Below, piece by piece: positions 24,227-36,300 of a stretch of DNA of 64,000 bases. The stretch is from Zygnema cylindricum (Eukaryota; Streptophyta; Zygnematophyceae; Zygnematales; Zygnemataceae). Below the pieces are notes generated by a model. The model did not search any database. It was not told the DNA's origin and saw only the letters and a list, made by a program, of their open reading frames with translations. How positions within the stretch are numbered: the first letter of the stretch is position 1; every line of letters begins with the position of its first letter. The stretch lies in NCBI GenBank assembly GCA_037447655.1, contig JBBHKE010001887.1, positions 124,853 to 188,852 of the forward strand, written 5' to 3'. A program made the position numbers and the translations under genes.

Positions 24227-24947
24227 CAAGGTCGCAAAGGTCAAAATTTTGCAAACCCGAAACCGACAATTTTTTTTTTCAAAATCTGAACACCCGATAC
24301 TCGATCGGGTTATGTCACGCTCCTAAATTGTTTCCCGTTATCGGAGGTCTCAAACGGTTACCCGAAACCGTAACCGACCTTTACCCGACCGCCCGTCTCG
24401 GATCCAAAATGGTTTCGGGTGCTAAGTTTGGGGGGCCGGGCATATTTGGGCCGGTGATTAAAAAAAAAAAAAAATCGGTTACGGTTGGGTAAGCAAAAAA
24501 CGAAAAAAAATTGAAGGTTTTGAATTGTCCCTACTATCCAGCATTATTATACTTTGTACTATTGGTATCGTGGAAGGTATAAAAGAGATGTACCGCTAAT
24601 TTTGTGCTTATCCGGGTGCGGGTGGGTACGCGTGGTCACGTGAAATCGAGTTTCTATTAACTTTTATTTTTGTAAACGCATATATGGTAACAAATATCAA
24701 TTTAGGAGCTTGACATAACACGGTCGGGCATCGGGTACTCAGATTTTGAAAAAAAAAATTGTCGGTTTCGGTTGTCTAAAATTTTGACTTTTCCAACCTC
24801 TACCCGTTACACGTTACTTGATACATGTTTACGAAAATAAAATTTTAACCGAAACTCGATTTCTCGTGACTACTCGTACTCGTCCGTACCCGAATAAGTA
24901 CAAAATTAGTGGGCAATCTCCTTTCTAACCTCCACTATACCAAATAG
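24227..24947. repeat. Two interleaved inverted repeats (foldback-like, possibly hAT-derived)
   Basis: Arm L1 (24240-24330) pairs with R1 (24698-24788), about 91 bp each, both containing gaaaccgacaatttttttt. Arm L2 (about 24558-24680) pairs with R2 (about 24827-24947), around 120 bp. The order is L1, L2, R1, R2, so the pairs cross. The outer ends (caaggtcgcaaaggtc / its diverged inverse) and acccga-rich text resemble plant hAT termini, but no 8-bp duplication was found. Confidence 0.6.
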
Positions 24948-24959
24948 TTCAAAGTACAA

Positions 24960-26515
24960 TAATGTTGGATAGTATGGACGGAATTTCACCTTCAATAGTT
25001 TTTCGTTTTTTGCCTACCCGACTCAATGCACATGCTAATGCTAATGTCGGTTTGAATGATATTGGTGATGCTAATGCCAATAATAATGTTAAACCTAATC
25101 TTACTACTAATTTGAAAACTAATCTTAATGGTAATGGTAATGCTAATGGTAATGTCAATGCCAATGCTAATATGACTAACTATCGTTATACTTATAAATT
25201 ATATGCCAATACTCAATTTATTGTCATTGGTACTATTTACGTGAATCCTAGTATTAATGCTAGTGCAAATGCCCCTCCTTGTACCAATTCCAGTGTTATT
25301 CCAAATATAATTGCCAACGTTACAGTTGATGCTGATGCTAGTTTGAATGTTAATATTATTGCTAATAGTCATGCTTATCTCAAAGTTAGTGCTAATCCGA
25401 ATGCTTGTCCTAAAGCTGATGGGAACGCTATTGGTTACGCTAATGCTATCGTAATGTCAATGCTAATTGTAACGCTAACCCTCTTGCTGATGTCTACGGT
25501 AATGTTATTATTGCTGACGCTAATTTTTATTTTATTGTCGTTTATAAACTGAATGCCAATTCCGATTCTCATGCTAAATCATAATGTTAATCCTAATGCT
25601 AATCCTAATACTAATTCTTTTGGTGATTAAATTGCTTATGATAACGCTAATGTTAACGCATATTTTTTTAGTGCAATAATAAAAATATCAATGCGAATGC
25701 TAATGCCTGATCCAATGAAAAAACTTATGACAATGCAAATGTTATTCCTAATACTAAACCCAACCTAACGTTGATGAAACACGATAGTTCTCTCATGTTG
25801 TATCGTGAAAACTATAAACGAACACACGTAGCATGCTAGCTAGAATTGCAACTCTAGGCGTCATAGAGATTAAGGCGGTCATGTAAGTGGGAGAACCCTT
25901 GTATTAGTATGGTGCTTTCATATGAAAAGGCGTTATCCTTAAATCTGAATGCAAATGCCAATGCTACTGTTTGTTTTGATGCTATCGGTGATGCTAATGG
26001 TAATAATAATGAAGCTAATCTTGATGCTAATTATAAAACTAATCCCAACGCTTATGGTAATGTTATTGCCATTTTTTACTCGAATGCCTATTAGAATGCT
26101 AATGTTAATATCAATGCTAATGCAAAATTCTATCGTCGTTGACAATTTTGATGTAAATTCTGCAAATGCTCGTCAAAGTGCTAATGCTAATGTTTATTCT
26201 AATGTAGTTGCTAATGCTAAAGCGATTGCTAACGCTAGTTTGAATGTTATTGTTATTGCCAATGGTCATGCTTCTTCTAATGTGAATGCTAATCGTAATG
26301 CTCATCCTAAAGCTAATGTGAACGATATTGGTTATGCAAATTTGTATCATATCTCAATGCTAACACTCATGCTAATGCCCATGATGATGTTATTATTGCG
26401 GATGCTGTTGCTTATCCTTATGTTATTAGGAACGCAAATGGTAATTCCCATGTTAACGCTGATTTATTACGCTAATCGTGATCCTAATGCTTTTCCTACT
26501 ACCAAATAAAGCACT
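24960..26515 (+). repeat. GCTAAT-hexamer region encoding Asn/Ala-rich frames, two ~0.9-kb blocks
   Basis: Dense gctaat, gctaatg and aatgcc words. Two blocks (about 25020-25660 and 25940-26500) align in order: gatgctaatgccaataataa (25074) with its partner at 25990, and gctaatccgaatgcttgtcc (25392) with its partner at 26288. Offsets are about 916 and 896 bp. The plus strand is open for 196 codons at 24962-25552 (Asn/Ala-rich, then hydrophobic after a frame change). The second block gives Asn/Ala-rich frames at 25909-26094 and within 25949-26509. A repetitive low-complexity gene or a decayed minisatellite are both possible; no start context, intron or domain supports a real protein. Confidence 0.7.
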
Positions 26516-27260
26516 TATGATATCACTAATTTTATCGCAAATGTTGTGCAAAAGCTAATGTTAATCTCAATGCTTTATTTGATTCCAATGCTAAATGGTG
26601 ATCCTAATAATCCTCTTAGTGCTTACCTAACCGCAACACGAACCCCACTCCTATCTTTACCCCAACCCCTAAACGCTGAAACGACCCCTGGCCCTATCAA
26701 CCTTTTATAATCCTAACCATAATCCTTATTGGATTTCTTAGAGCACTAATCTTAATCCTAATACAGGTAACAATGTAAATCAATTGTGACTGCATAAGTA
26801 AACGTAAGTTGAAATGTAAATATGGATGAACATGAACAAGAACATAGACGTATATGGAAATGGCAATATAAATCTGAAAACATAAAAAGATAAACTCAAA
26901 CATGAACATAACATTGATATTTGTAATAACATCAATATAAAAAAGATGACTGTAACAATGTTCAGGTGAAGGAAAGGCAATTACTTTCAATAGTGATAGA
27001 AATAAGCCATTAAATATTTGACGAATGTCCGAGATTGGATGATAATTTGATTTTACAAAGAGGTAGGAAAGTTAGGGTGGTGGTATTGACTTAGTATTAA
27101 CAAAAAATAAATCTGAAAATTATTCTCTGGTATGGGACCGTGCAATGTTGGGTAAATAATATTGTAATGGGTTTTCCAAGAAGGAATAATTTGTGCTGCT
27201 TAAATATAAATTTGCGGTCAACATTGACCTAGGAGCTTTGAGGGTGAAACTCGGGCGCAA
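26516..27260. repeat. AT-rich, partly hexamer-like low-complexity DNA
   Basis: At 26780-26960 words like aacatgaacat and aatataaa recur with a rough six-base step, like a drifted version of the adjacent hexamer DNA. The remainder up to the LRR relic shows nothing recognisable. A string near 27138 (cgtgcaatgttgggtaa) resembles intron text inside the LRR gene (30765, 31350). Confidence 0.45.
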
Positions 27261-27332
27261 AAATTTACAAGACATCAAAATCAATGGAAGCAATCCGTCG
27301 TCTATCGGTTGGTCGACACTCCTTAACTCCTT
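27261..27332 (+). pseudogene. Relic LRR exon with lost splice acceptor
   Basis: Exactly 72 nt that translate (after one leading base) as NLQDIKINGSNPSSIGWSTL and onward to a final Leu split by the donor. Position by position this matches the other LRR exons (N-K-L-S-G-S-I-P-S-S-I-G). The bases before it are gcaa instead of a CAG acceptor, and the donor is gttatt. It looks like a dead member of the array and shows that the LRR gene once extended at least this far upstream. Confidence 0.65.
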
Positions 27333-27442
27333 GTTATTCACTTAAGCGACCAAAAAAAACAATATTGAATGATTATGATATTTTAAATTCATATAGTGAC
27401 GATTTTAAAGGGTATGGCTCAGGTGGTTTTTGAGCATATCAG

Positions 27443-28472
27443 TGTTGACATTTGAGTATTTTCTAGGTCTTTATTTAGGATAGGAAAAATAGCAGAGGCA
27501 CTCTGCCTCTGACTCCCTCCTCTAAGCCCCCACACTTGTTGTAGTCACTAAAGGCTAGAGAGGGAGCTAGAGCCATGGCTGCCTAAGCTCTCTAGAGAGA
27601 CAGGAGTAGATAATGGTAGGTTTACTAAAAAGTTATTTGACGGACGAGAGATTTCGTCCTGATACCTACCGTTCGTCAAATAACCTATAACCATTAGCTT
27701 TGTCCGTTTAGTCTAGACAAATGTTGAACTATATATGGTTAGATAAATAATTAAACAGATACGCATAGACGAATTCATTTAACGGCGCGAATAGATTCTT
27801 AGTACATAGATACAGTTTAGAAAAGAAGAGTTTACAGTACTTCGCGAAAAAAAATACCGCGCATTTGTTTCGACGGCGAAACAAATACCGCGCACATATT
27901 TTAGACGGTCAGAATTAAATGTCGGTCTTCATCGACGGCCGTGGTGCGAGCCGGAATTCCGAAATCGTCCACTTGGCGTTTTCAGACGTGGCGTGACCTG
28001 GCGACACATGGATAGATAACAGTTGGTCGTGAGAATTCCGGGGAACATAAGGACGAGTGAAATGCGGACATGCGTCCACTCAATGGCCATGACGTACACA
28101 GGTCGTACAAAAAGTACATCGGCTGTAGTACTTTTTTGTACGGTACAGTCATATGATTGGTCTGTACCTTAGTACTAGAGGGTTTAGGGAGGGGTTTAGG
28201 ACTTGGAATATTTTGGTAGGTAGCCACCTCTCTCCGAGAGAGCACTCTTGCATAAAAGGCTAACTTTGGCCAGCCATATCGATCCACTCAATTGACCATT
28301 TTCAGTGATTCTTTTTGCTGCGGACTCAGGGGAGTCTAGGCTACACAGGGGTGTAGTTGGTCAAAGTGTTTGCCTGCCTGGGTGGCTGCATTTCTAAGGG
28401 AAAGTCAAAGTGGGAAATGTTCTCCAAAACTCATATTTTAACTTTGCATTCTGTGGTGGAACTGAGCTCACA
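27443..28472 (+). mobile_element. Copia solo LTR (family of elements 1/A/B)
   Basis: Starts TGTTGACATTTG and shows in order the landmarks of the A and element-1 LTRs: cttgttgtagtcacta, gccatggctgcc, the gtacttttttgtacgg stretch, cctctctccgagagag, cataaaaggctaa (TATA-like), gtgattctttttgctg and tcagggg. It ends near gaactgagctcaca. The last ~20 bp is tandemly repeated (28458-28478 and 28480-28500), so the end could also be 28494. No internal domain follows, so it is a solo LTR. No clear target duplication was found. Confidence 0.7.
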
Positions 28473-28500
28473 GAAAGTTGGAACTGAGCACACAGAAAGT

Positions 28501-29823
28501 CTTATTTCACAGGGGTGAAGCTATAATGGGGTTTTGATTGTCAAGGGGTGAATCATTTGGGTTTATATATACTTGGAGTTGGCAATATTTAGATTAGCTT
28601 CTTTGGACATGCGAATTCTGTGTGGCAATGGAGCCCATAAAATTTCAATGGAGCCCATATAATTTCAGTCAAAACTATGTCACACAAGGAATTGTATTCA
28701 GTTTTGAAATGATTATGTGATAAAAGCAAGAAATTAATTTTTATAACTTTTTTATTTCATATTCTAAACATGTAATACTCATTTCCTAGGGATTGGGAGA
28801 GGGGTTGTTCTTTGAGGGGGTGACGAATAATTGCAATTTTAACAAGTAGATAGTTGGTGGGACCATGGTGGAATCTATCACCACTTTAGGAGCATAAATA
28901 GACTTGTCCATTCCCCCTACCAAAAATCCATTATCCTTATCCAGAAAAACATATAATACATTGAAAATTCGTCGTGTTTATATCTATTGTCAATCAGTGG
29001 AGCTAAAATCAAGTATTGAAAATATAATTGCAGAAAGAATACGAAGATTTTTAACTGTGGTAAAAAAAATACAAAATATTAAAAAAAAAATTATACCAGG
29101 AATATTGAACATACTTCGTCAGTGCTGAAGTAAACTGCACAAAAATTTTCAGTTTAGAAATCCGAATAACAACAAAACAAAAATATTGCTCACGATTCGG
29201 ACCTTTGGATTACTGATACGATATTTTCCCAATCCGATTTTTTTGCACAAGCCCCTCTAGTTGCAATATTTACGAGCACACAAAAAAACAGCCAAAAAAA
29301 TGTTTGCAATTGCAATTGTCGATACCTTTTGTGCCTATTTTTTATTGGTTTATGCTCCCGGAGAGGGTGAATATTGACGAGTAGATCTGTAAATAAAGGA
29401 AAAACGTACATAAGGTTTTGAACTACTCTTAAAAGACCTAAAAGAATTCGACTAAATAATCTTGTTGGTTGTCTTATTACAAAATTTTGAAAAACATAAC
29501 TTTTGTCTGTTTTTATCGATATTGTGTAATTTCTCCAAAAATATCAAATAAGTAATGAGGTGAAAGATCATGACCATGAATACGACACCTATGTGTACAA
29601 CAAAATAAAATATACATTTCGATCGGATGAAGTTTTATGAGTGAAGCATATGTTCGAAGAACCGTCGACTATGCTTTAAATATGATTTAATACCCGGACT
29701 ATCCTGTGCTTATGCGTTTGTGAAGACAACAATCATGAATTCCTTTATCTAGTGCGAATTTGAAATCGTTGTTGGCTTAGAGGCGTTTCGGAGCTTTGGG
29801 GGAGGGGATGCGAGGTGTCGCAG
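28501..29823. other. No recognisable gene between the solo LTR and the first good LRR exon
   Basis: AT-rich sequence. If the LRR gene is transcribed from upstream, this would be intron. No LRR-type exon was found here. Confidence 0.35.
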
Positions 29824-32800
29824 AAATCTAGCTTACAACAAATTGAGTGGAAGCATTCCGTCGTCCATCGGTCAACTAAAAGCACTCCGCTCGTTGTAAG
29901 GCACTTCTCCCAGAATACATAAACAAACAAGATTGACGATTCAAAATCCAGGGGAAGATATTTTAGAAATAGGATTTTTTTTTTATTTATATGCTATGCG
30001 TCAAACCTTTGTAAAATTTTATTATATTATTCTAATGTCCACCTCATTTGGGGGAAAAAAGGGCGGGGCGGAAGTCGACGGGGTTGGTGTGGCGAACGAT
30101 GGGTCGAGGCAATTATTTTAGGAGCGTTTGAAAAGTTATTGGGATAACACGTTTTTCCGATGTTAGCAAATAACAAGTACCAGTCATTGAAAATATATTA
30201 GCTTGCTCAATTTTAATGACCGTGTTTGTTTTTTTTGTATGTAAAATTCCTATTTGTGTTAACTGTACGTCCTTTGGACGCTTGGGCAATGTGTGGATGT
30301 TGTAACAGGCACCTTGGAACCAACAAGTTAAGAGGAAACATTGCGACATCCATATGGCAGCTCACATCCCTCGTAGATTTGTAAGATACATCACACAAAA
30401 AAAGGATTTGATAAGTTTGAAGCATTGAGAATGAAATAAAATACAATTTGTGAGTGTGAGCTTGGGGTCAAAGGCTACTCGGGGATGCAGAAGGTAGAAA
30501 GTTTCTCAAGTTACATATGTTTGATCAGAAACGTTAAGTTTTTTTCAGTTTGTAACTGCACTGTTTGAAAAATATTAAAGATTTGAAGTTGTAACAAATA
30601 TGTTTTGTAATGGTTATTTGTTGCCAAATTTCAACGTCAAAGAATATGAATTAGTACATTCTGCTACTTCCAAAAAATAGTAATTTTGATCTTGGGAGGG
30701 GATGAGAGAAAAATAGGCGTGTATTTGTTTTAGGATTAGCCGAAAACAATCCACAACTTAATGGGCAAGTGCAATGTTGGATAATCCGAATTGTGACGTG
30801 TTTCACAAAAAATCGTATTTTAAATCGTTTTATCGTAAAAATGCGACTGATACCGTTTATGAGCTCATTGTGAAGGGTGGCGATGTGAGGTGTCACAGAC
30901 GTCTAGAGGCAAACCAATTGGAAGGAAGCATTCCATCGTCCATCGGACAAATTAAAAACCTCACCAAATTGTAAGTCACACACAAGAATACAAATTTCTT
31001 TAGAAGATTTAAACTTTGCTGTTAGTTAAAATAAATTTGAGAGTAGGTCATATGCGGACATGTGCAAGTGGGAAGTGAGAGGTAGAATGGCTATCAAGCA
31101 ACCAAATCAAAAGGTAAAACATTTTCCAAGTTTCCTACTTGCCGTACTCGATAAAGATCGGTGGTTTGAAGTCTTCAGACATTTTTCCGTTAATAATTTG
31201 TTGACGACAAAGCACTACGTTCAAAAATGTAAACCCCTGGTTATTTTTTTCAAAAGCATTATTTGATTTCTTAAAGGGGTGAGCGGATACAAAAAGGTGT
31301 GTCTACATAGCGTCTGAGAATCAATTTTTTATTTTGTCCTTTTATATGGGCAAGTACAATGTTGGAGATCAAAATCAGGAAGCTCAAAAAAGAGGAGAAG
31401 GCTAAATAAAAATGTAATATGTTTGGGAAAAAATCATACTTTATTTTTTTTAGTGTCAAATCGCGACCGATATTAAAGACAAGGCATGTGGTACGGGTGG
31501 GGATGGGGGATATTACAGATATATCTATACAGCAACAAGATGAAATCCCTCCAGTTTTTGTAAGACACATTTTGTGTGAATAAATGTATTATGTCAATCT
31601 TGAAGCTTCGATTCGAAAAAATGAAGGTCGCGTTGAAAGGGTTGACGGTGAGGATAAGGGTGAAGGCGCAAGTCAGTGTGAGGATGGAGTTGAGAGGGGG
31701 GAAGGGGGTGGGGGATGGCCGGTGGTGGGGGTGACGGTGGGGGTGGGTTTAGGGGAGGTGGGGGTTGAGAGCAGTGGTGAGCTGGGAGGGAGAGGATAGG
31801 GGCTAGGGAGTTGACGAAATCGAAAGTCATTATGAACCATTGATTCAATTAAATTCTGTATTCGTAATTTGTTAATGAAAAATTACAATTGAAAATATAG
31901 CTATTTTGTTTTTTTTTCCCAAAGAAATATAATCCTTGATTTCATTTGGCTCGGAGAAAATTGAGAGCATTTTGTTTCAACAGCAACCGAGAGCAATTTT
32001 GAATACCTACCTATTGCGCGTGAAATTGCAGAGTTGAATCGATCTTGTTTTCTTTGAAAACATATTTTAAAGTTAAACTTGTTTTTGATGTGGACTGCAA
32101 GGCCATATTGGGAGGTCGGAGGATACTGGGCGCCACAGATATTTAGCTAACAACCAGCTCAGTGGAAGTGTTCCATCGTCCATCTGTAACATAAAAAAAC
32201 TCGAAGAATTGTAAGACCCATTACATGTGAAAAAACTAACTTTGTCAATCTTTGTAACTTCCGAGCAAGTGGAGTTCGCAATGGAGGGGCTTGGATAGGA
32301 GTGTGGCCCGGCCCTAGGACTATGGGGGAAGGGAGGGGTTATGGGTTTTGAGAAACCAAAAAACTAGTATAATAAAATGTATGATTTCAATCAATGTACC
32401 GTTAATTTGCTTATAAAACAGGTGCATGATCAAAAAGCAAAACTTGTCAGTTTGGACGAGGGTAAAATTTAACTGGAAACGTTTTCTTTGTCTTGGTGTT
32501 TTAAAATAATTTGCAAAGTTTGTTTTTTCCTAAGAAAAATGTTACATGTTATAGTAGTGAAAACCTGCAAGTTACATTATAATGTGTGTGGGAAGCCTGG
32601 GGATGTGGATTTCATAGATATTTAAATGACAACCTGTTGGTTGGAGGTATTCCATCGTCCATCGGAGAATTAGAACTTTATGAATTGTAAGACACATTAC
32701 AAACACACATTTTTTATCAACTTGATAAATTGACATTGCAAAATAGTTGCTGGAGGAAAAAATTATTGGCGACCAAAATGGGGATCAAGTGACATTTACC

Positions 32801-33374
32801 TGATATGGTGTTAGTGGTTTTTTAGGTAAATATTCTAGAATAAGCTTTTCCCGTGCAATATAGGTTTCTTTGTAAAAAGAAAACGGTTGATTTTACACGT
32901 GCTTTCATATATAAGCATTAAATCCCTCAAAACGCTACTTTTTCTAAGGCTTGTCATCTGGATTTTGAAGGGTCGCTGAAGTATTTATTGTTTTCATTGG
33001 TCTAACTTTTGAGCAGATCACTTAAGAACAACTACTTCTCCGAACCGATTCACATAAGCGTCTCATGTGAAATTTTGGGAAAAAATTGTCTTTTTGGCAC
33101 AAACCTTCCATCAGGCTGCGCATCCAAAAATCAGCGCACTAAAAACGAATGTCAAGCGTTTTGCAATGCGACACAAGTAGGAGGAGCTTTTGGGGGAGGC
33201 GGTATCCGTTCAAATGGTACCGTTGCAAAAAAAATTACATGTACATGCTCGCAAGGATACAACAATCAGCTGAACAAATTCACTAGCAAAAGTACGTTCT
33301 TTTTGACAAAACGCCTGCCAATAATGAATGTCCTTTCTAAGTATGTTCCAACAGGTTACAATATTTTATTTTAG
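29824..33374 (+). CDS. LRR protein gene, partial or decaying, multi-exon
   Basis: LRR exons: 29824-29895, 30309-30380, 30899-30970, (31519-31559, broken), 32139-32210, 32618-32686 and last exon from 33017. The complete ones are 72 nt (one 69) with AG before and GTAAG after. Introns are phase 2, so each exon encodes one 24-residue plant-type repeat (L-x-x-N-x-L-x-G-x-I-P-x-x-I-G). This exon form is typical of plant LRR receptor kinases and receptor-like proteins. The last exon starts as a repeat (SLKNNYFSEPI) and runs into a Cys-rich cap with 9 Cys (VSC, NCLFG, SGC, ECQAFC, ITCTC). It reaches a stop at 33372, or ends shortly after splicing from GTACGT at 33292. No transmembrane segment or kinase was found downstream, and no signal peptide exon upstream. 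A secreted LRR protein or a pseudogene are both possible. Confidence 0.65.
31519..31559 (+). pseudogene. Truncated LRR exon
   Basis: A 41-nt exon remnant: compared with its 72-nt neighbours it has lost 33 nt from the repeat core and carries two extra bases (TA) near its start, so normal splicing would shift the frame. An inner acceptor (tatacag, ending 31532) would leave a 27-nt exon in the right phase (NKMKSLQF and a split Leu). Confidence 0.6.
31660..31800. repeat. G-rich low-complexity stretch
   Basis: Runs of ggtgggggt and gggaggtggggg inside the presumed intron between the truncated LRR exon and the next one. Frames on both strands (Gly/Val-rich, Pro-rich) are composition artefacts. Confidence 0.6.
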
Positions 33375-36300
33375 CGTTTTCAGCTTGACGTTTACAACAA
33401 ATCATATCTACTTTGATGATTCCCTACAGGATAGTAAACGCCGTTCGGAATTAGAAGGCAGATTTTATGTGGTTGGCAACTAAGCTTTAGGATTTTATAA
33501 TTTTTATAAAAACATTCTAAAATTTCATAAAAGAATTTTAAAGTTTGATAAAAATATTCTAAAGTTATATTTGGTGCTTACCAGTTTTTAAAATAATAAA
33601 GCTTAGGCTAACGTTGTGGATAAGAAAACACTCAAATTTAAAAATACATCGAAGGGTTTGTGTAAAAAGTTGACATTAATTACATCGAGAAAAAATGAAT
33701 ATTTCCCTTATTTTGTAGTAGAAGAAATACACAACCAAAATGGAAAACAGATAGAAAAACCACATCAAATAATCCTGCCGTTTGCTTGAGAATATTTGAA
33801 AAAACTAAGCGCACATTATGGTTTGCACTGTACCGGACTAAGTTTGGAACACCGGGACTAATTTATGTTGGATAACTTTGTACATTGTGTAAAATTATTA
33901 TTGTCAGTGACACTGTCTTTGTGGCCCTAAATTTACACCTTTGCCACAAATAGCATCAATGGCATTATTAAAGTTAAGTGCGGTTTTTATTACTAAAGTT
34001 GTTGTGGTTCATTCCAAGAAAAAAAGAATAGGGAGACGCAGTGGGAGAGAGAGGCGGAGAGGGAGATGTAAATTTTTGCTAAGGCCCATGATTGAAAGTG
34101 GAGATCCGAGACCCCTTCGATTTTTTTTTGCGTACATGCTTGCATCGAGCAGAAAGAAGTAATATCGTGCACTCTCCCCTGTGAAAATTTTGAGGTCGTA
34201 TGGAAAGTGCCAAAAGGGGTTCCTATTCGTTATAATGGTGTCGATTTGCTTTCAACAAGCTCTTGGGTTGGTTCACATTTGAGTTTGAAGATGAGTTGGC
34301 TTGCCGTGGCAATGGATCAAAAAAAAAGAAGACGATGAAGTGAAGTACATACCCTAGTAACGTAAATTGTAATTTCAGTATAGAAAATTTCTTTATGTCG
34401 CACAAGATTTTCTTGGTGCAACATTACATTTTTAAGGAAAACGATTTCTGGATGATAATTTTTTTGGGTGGGAAAGAGCCAAATGTTAAGATAGAGTTGG
34501 AAAATGACTGATCCATCCAAAAAACTTGTGATTTTGGTTTGCATTCAAGGCGGTTGCACGTTATATTTTAATTTTTCGATTGCAGTATGAAATTTCCACG
34601 CGGGCAGTCTAGAATCAGATTTATAGCGCCGAAAAAACATATCAATGTCGTACTAGTTATGTCACGCAGCTTAAAATTTACTCCAAGGTTGTATGGTCAT
34701 CTTGTTGCATGTTTGCGGACATGTGCAAAAATTAGTCCTCACATGTGCAAAAATAGTTTGGAAAACTGTTGCGTTTTAATTAGTTTGACAACTGGTACTA
34801 CAAAAGGTGAAAGTCACATACATAGTATGCGGATTATTATTCTTTTCTGATGGTAACCACGTGGACGTGAGTTTTATCACGTCCGCCAGACAACAATTCC
34901 GCTGAAACAAATACGCCAAAACTGTTTTTGGTTTTACTGTCTGAAATTTTGTAGCTTCATAGTTTTCTTAGTACTTTACCCTTTTTTTGAAATAGATACC
35001 TCCATAGCCACTTTCATCCTGTCTTCCAACATGCCCTTTTCTAAAGGTAAATCTCAAACCCTAATGGATGAAATCATGTTGGGTTAACAAAGTCCAAAAT
35101 CATCCGAATTTCATTCCTTTGTTCATCATTCACACTAGTGCTACTAGTTATCCACCAGGTTTGCTAAGGTAGTACTGCGGACGTATATACTAATGCGATA
35201 CAGATAATAGATGCCAAAAAGTAGTGCAAAAATTTTGTATCCATAATCTTCTATATGTACAGCTCGGCAAATCTTAATCATTTTTCTTGAATAGACCATG
35301 TCTAAATAGCTTCAAGAATATGAATCTGTCATTACTAGGCTCATCAAAAAACAGTCACGAGATGACAGGCCCTTTTGAGGTTTCAATATGAAAATCTTGG
35401 TTTTCATAAAAGAAAGCAAATTTCCCGGGAGTATAGGATAACCATCGGTGTCGAGTGACCAAAACTGGGTAAAGACACTCAAATCTGTCAATCTTTTACC
35501 TTCAAAATTGAGCTCCAAAGCCGATTCAATTTTTATTTTTATAACTTAAAAGTCATGAGAAAAGGGTCCAAACATACCACCTTTGGATAACTAAATTTTC
35601 AAATATATACAGGTTATGGAGAATGTTGAGATTAGGTTCGAAAATCTAAATCGTTTTTCAAAAGGAGAGTTGCACAAGTAGACATATCCATATTAAACAC
35701 AAAACAATAAACCAAGACCATATGATAATAAACAACAGCGTTAATGTCAGGTAAAAGTAGAAAAAAAGAAGAAAGGGAAAAAACAAATTGACGAAATTAT
35801 GTTCTCCGAATCTAAGTAAGCAAGGCTTTGTAAAAATATCTATTATGATATGTCAGGTACAATTGCTATACATAACCATCCTATCATATTCAATGGATAA
35901 CACGTTTTTTCCAGTTTTTCAAAAACAAAAGTAATTCACTTGGCTCTGCAGATATAGTGCCTATGTACAAAATTTATACTATCGAGAGCAGATTGGATAA
36001 CTTTGTCATTTCGCCCAAACAAAAAATCTACTAACTCGTCTCAGTAAACCTCAAAAATAATTTATTTGCCTCGTCGCTGGGGGAATTAAACCACGACACG
36101 ACTTGTTTTATTTTAGGAAAGCTCTAAGACGTGAGAGTTCTTTATTAATTATGATGATGTTGATAGCACAAGACTCAAATGTTCAAGCTTCCGTTTGCAG
36201 GAAGACAGGAAAAACCGTGACGGCTTATGGGGAACTGTATCGAAGGAGAATTTTGTGACGGTGGAGAACTTAATTTGGCAAATGACATGGCTGGTCTAGT

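Noticed and set aside
23803-24237. 144-codon minus-strand frame as a transposase
   Set aside because: Crosses the right end of the MITE and has no DDE-type motifs; Lys-rich composition reflects A/T runs.
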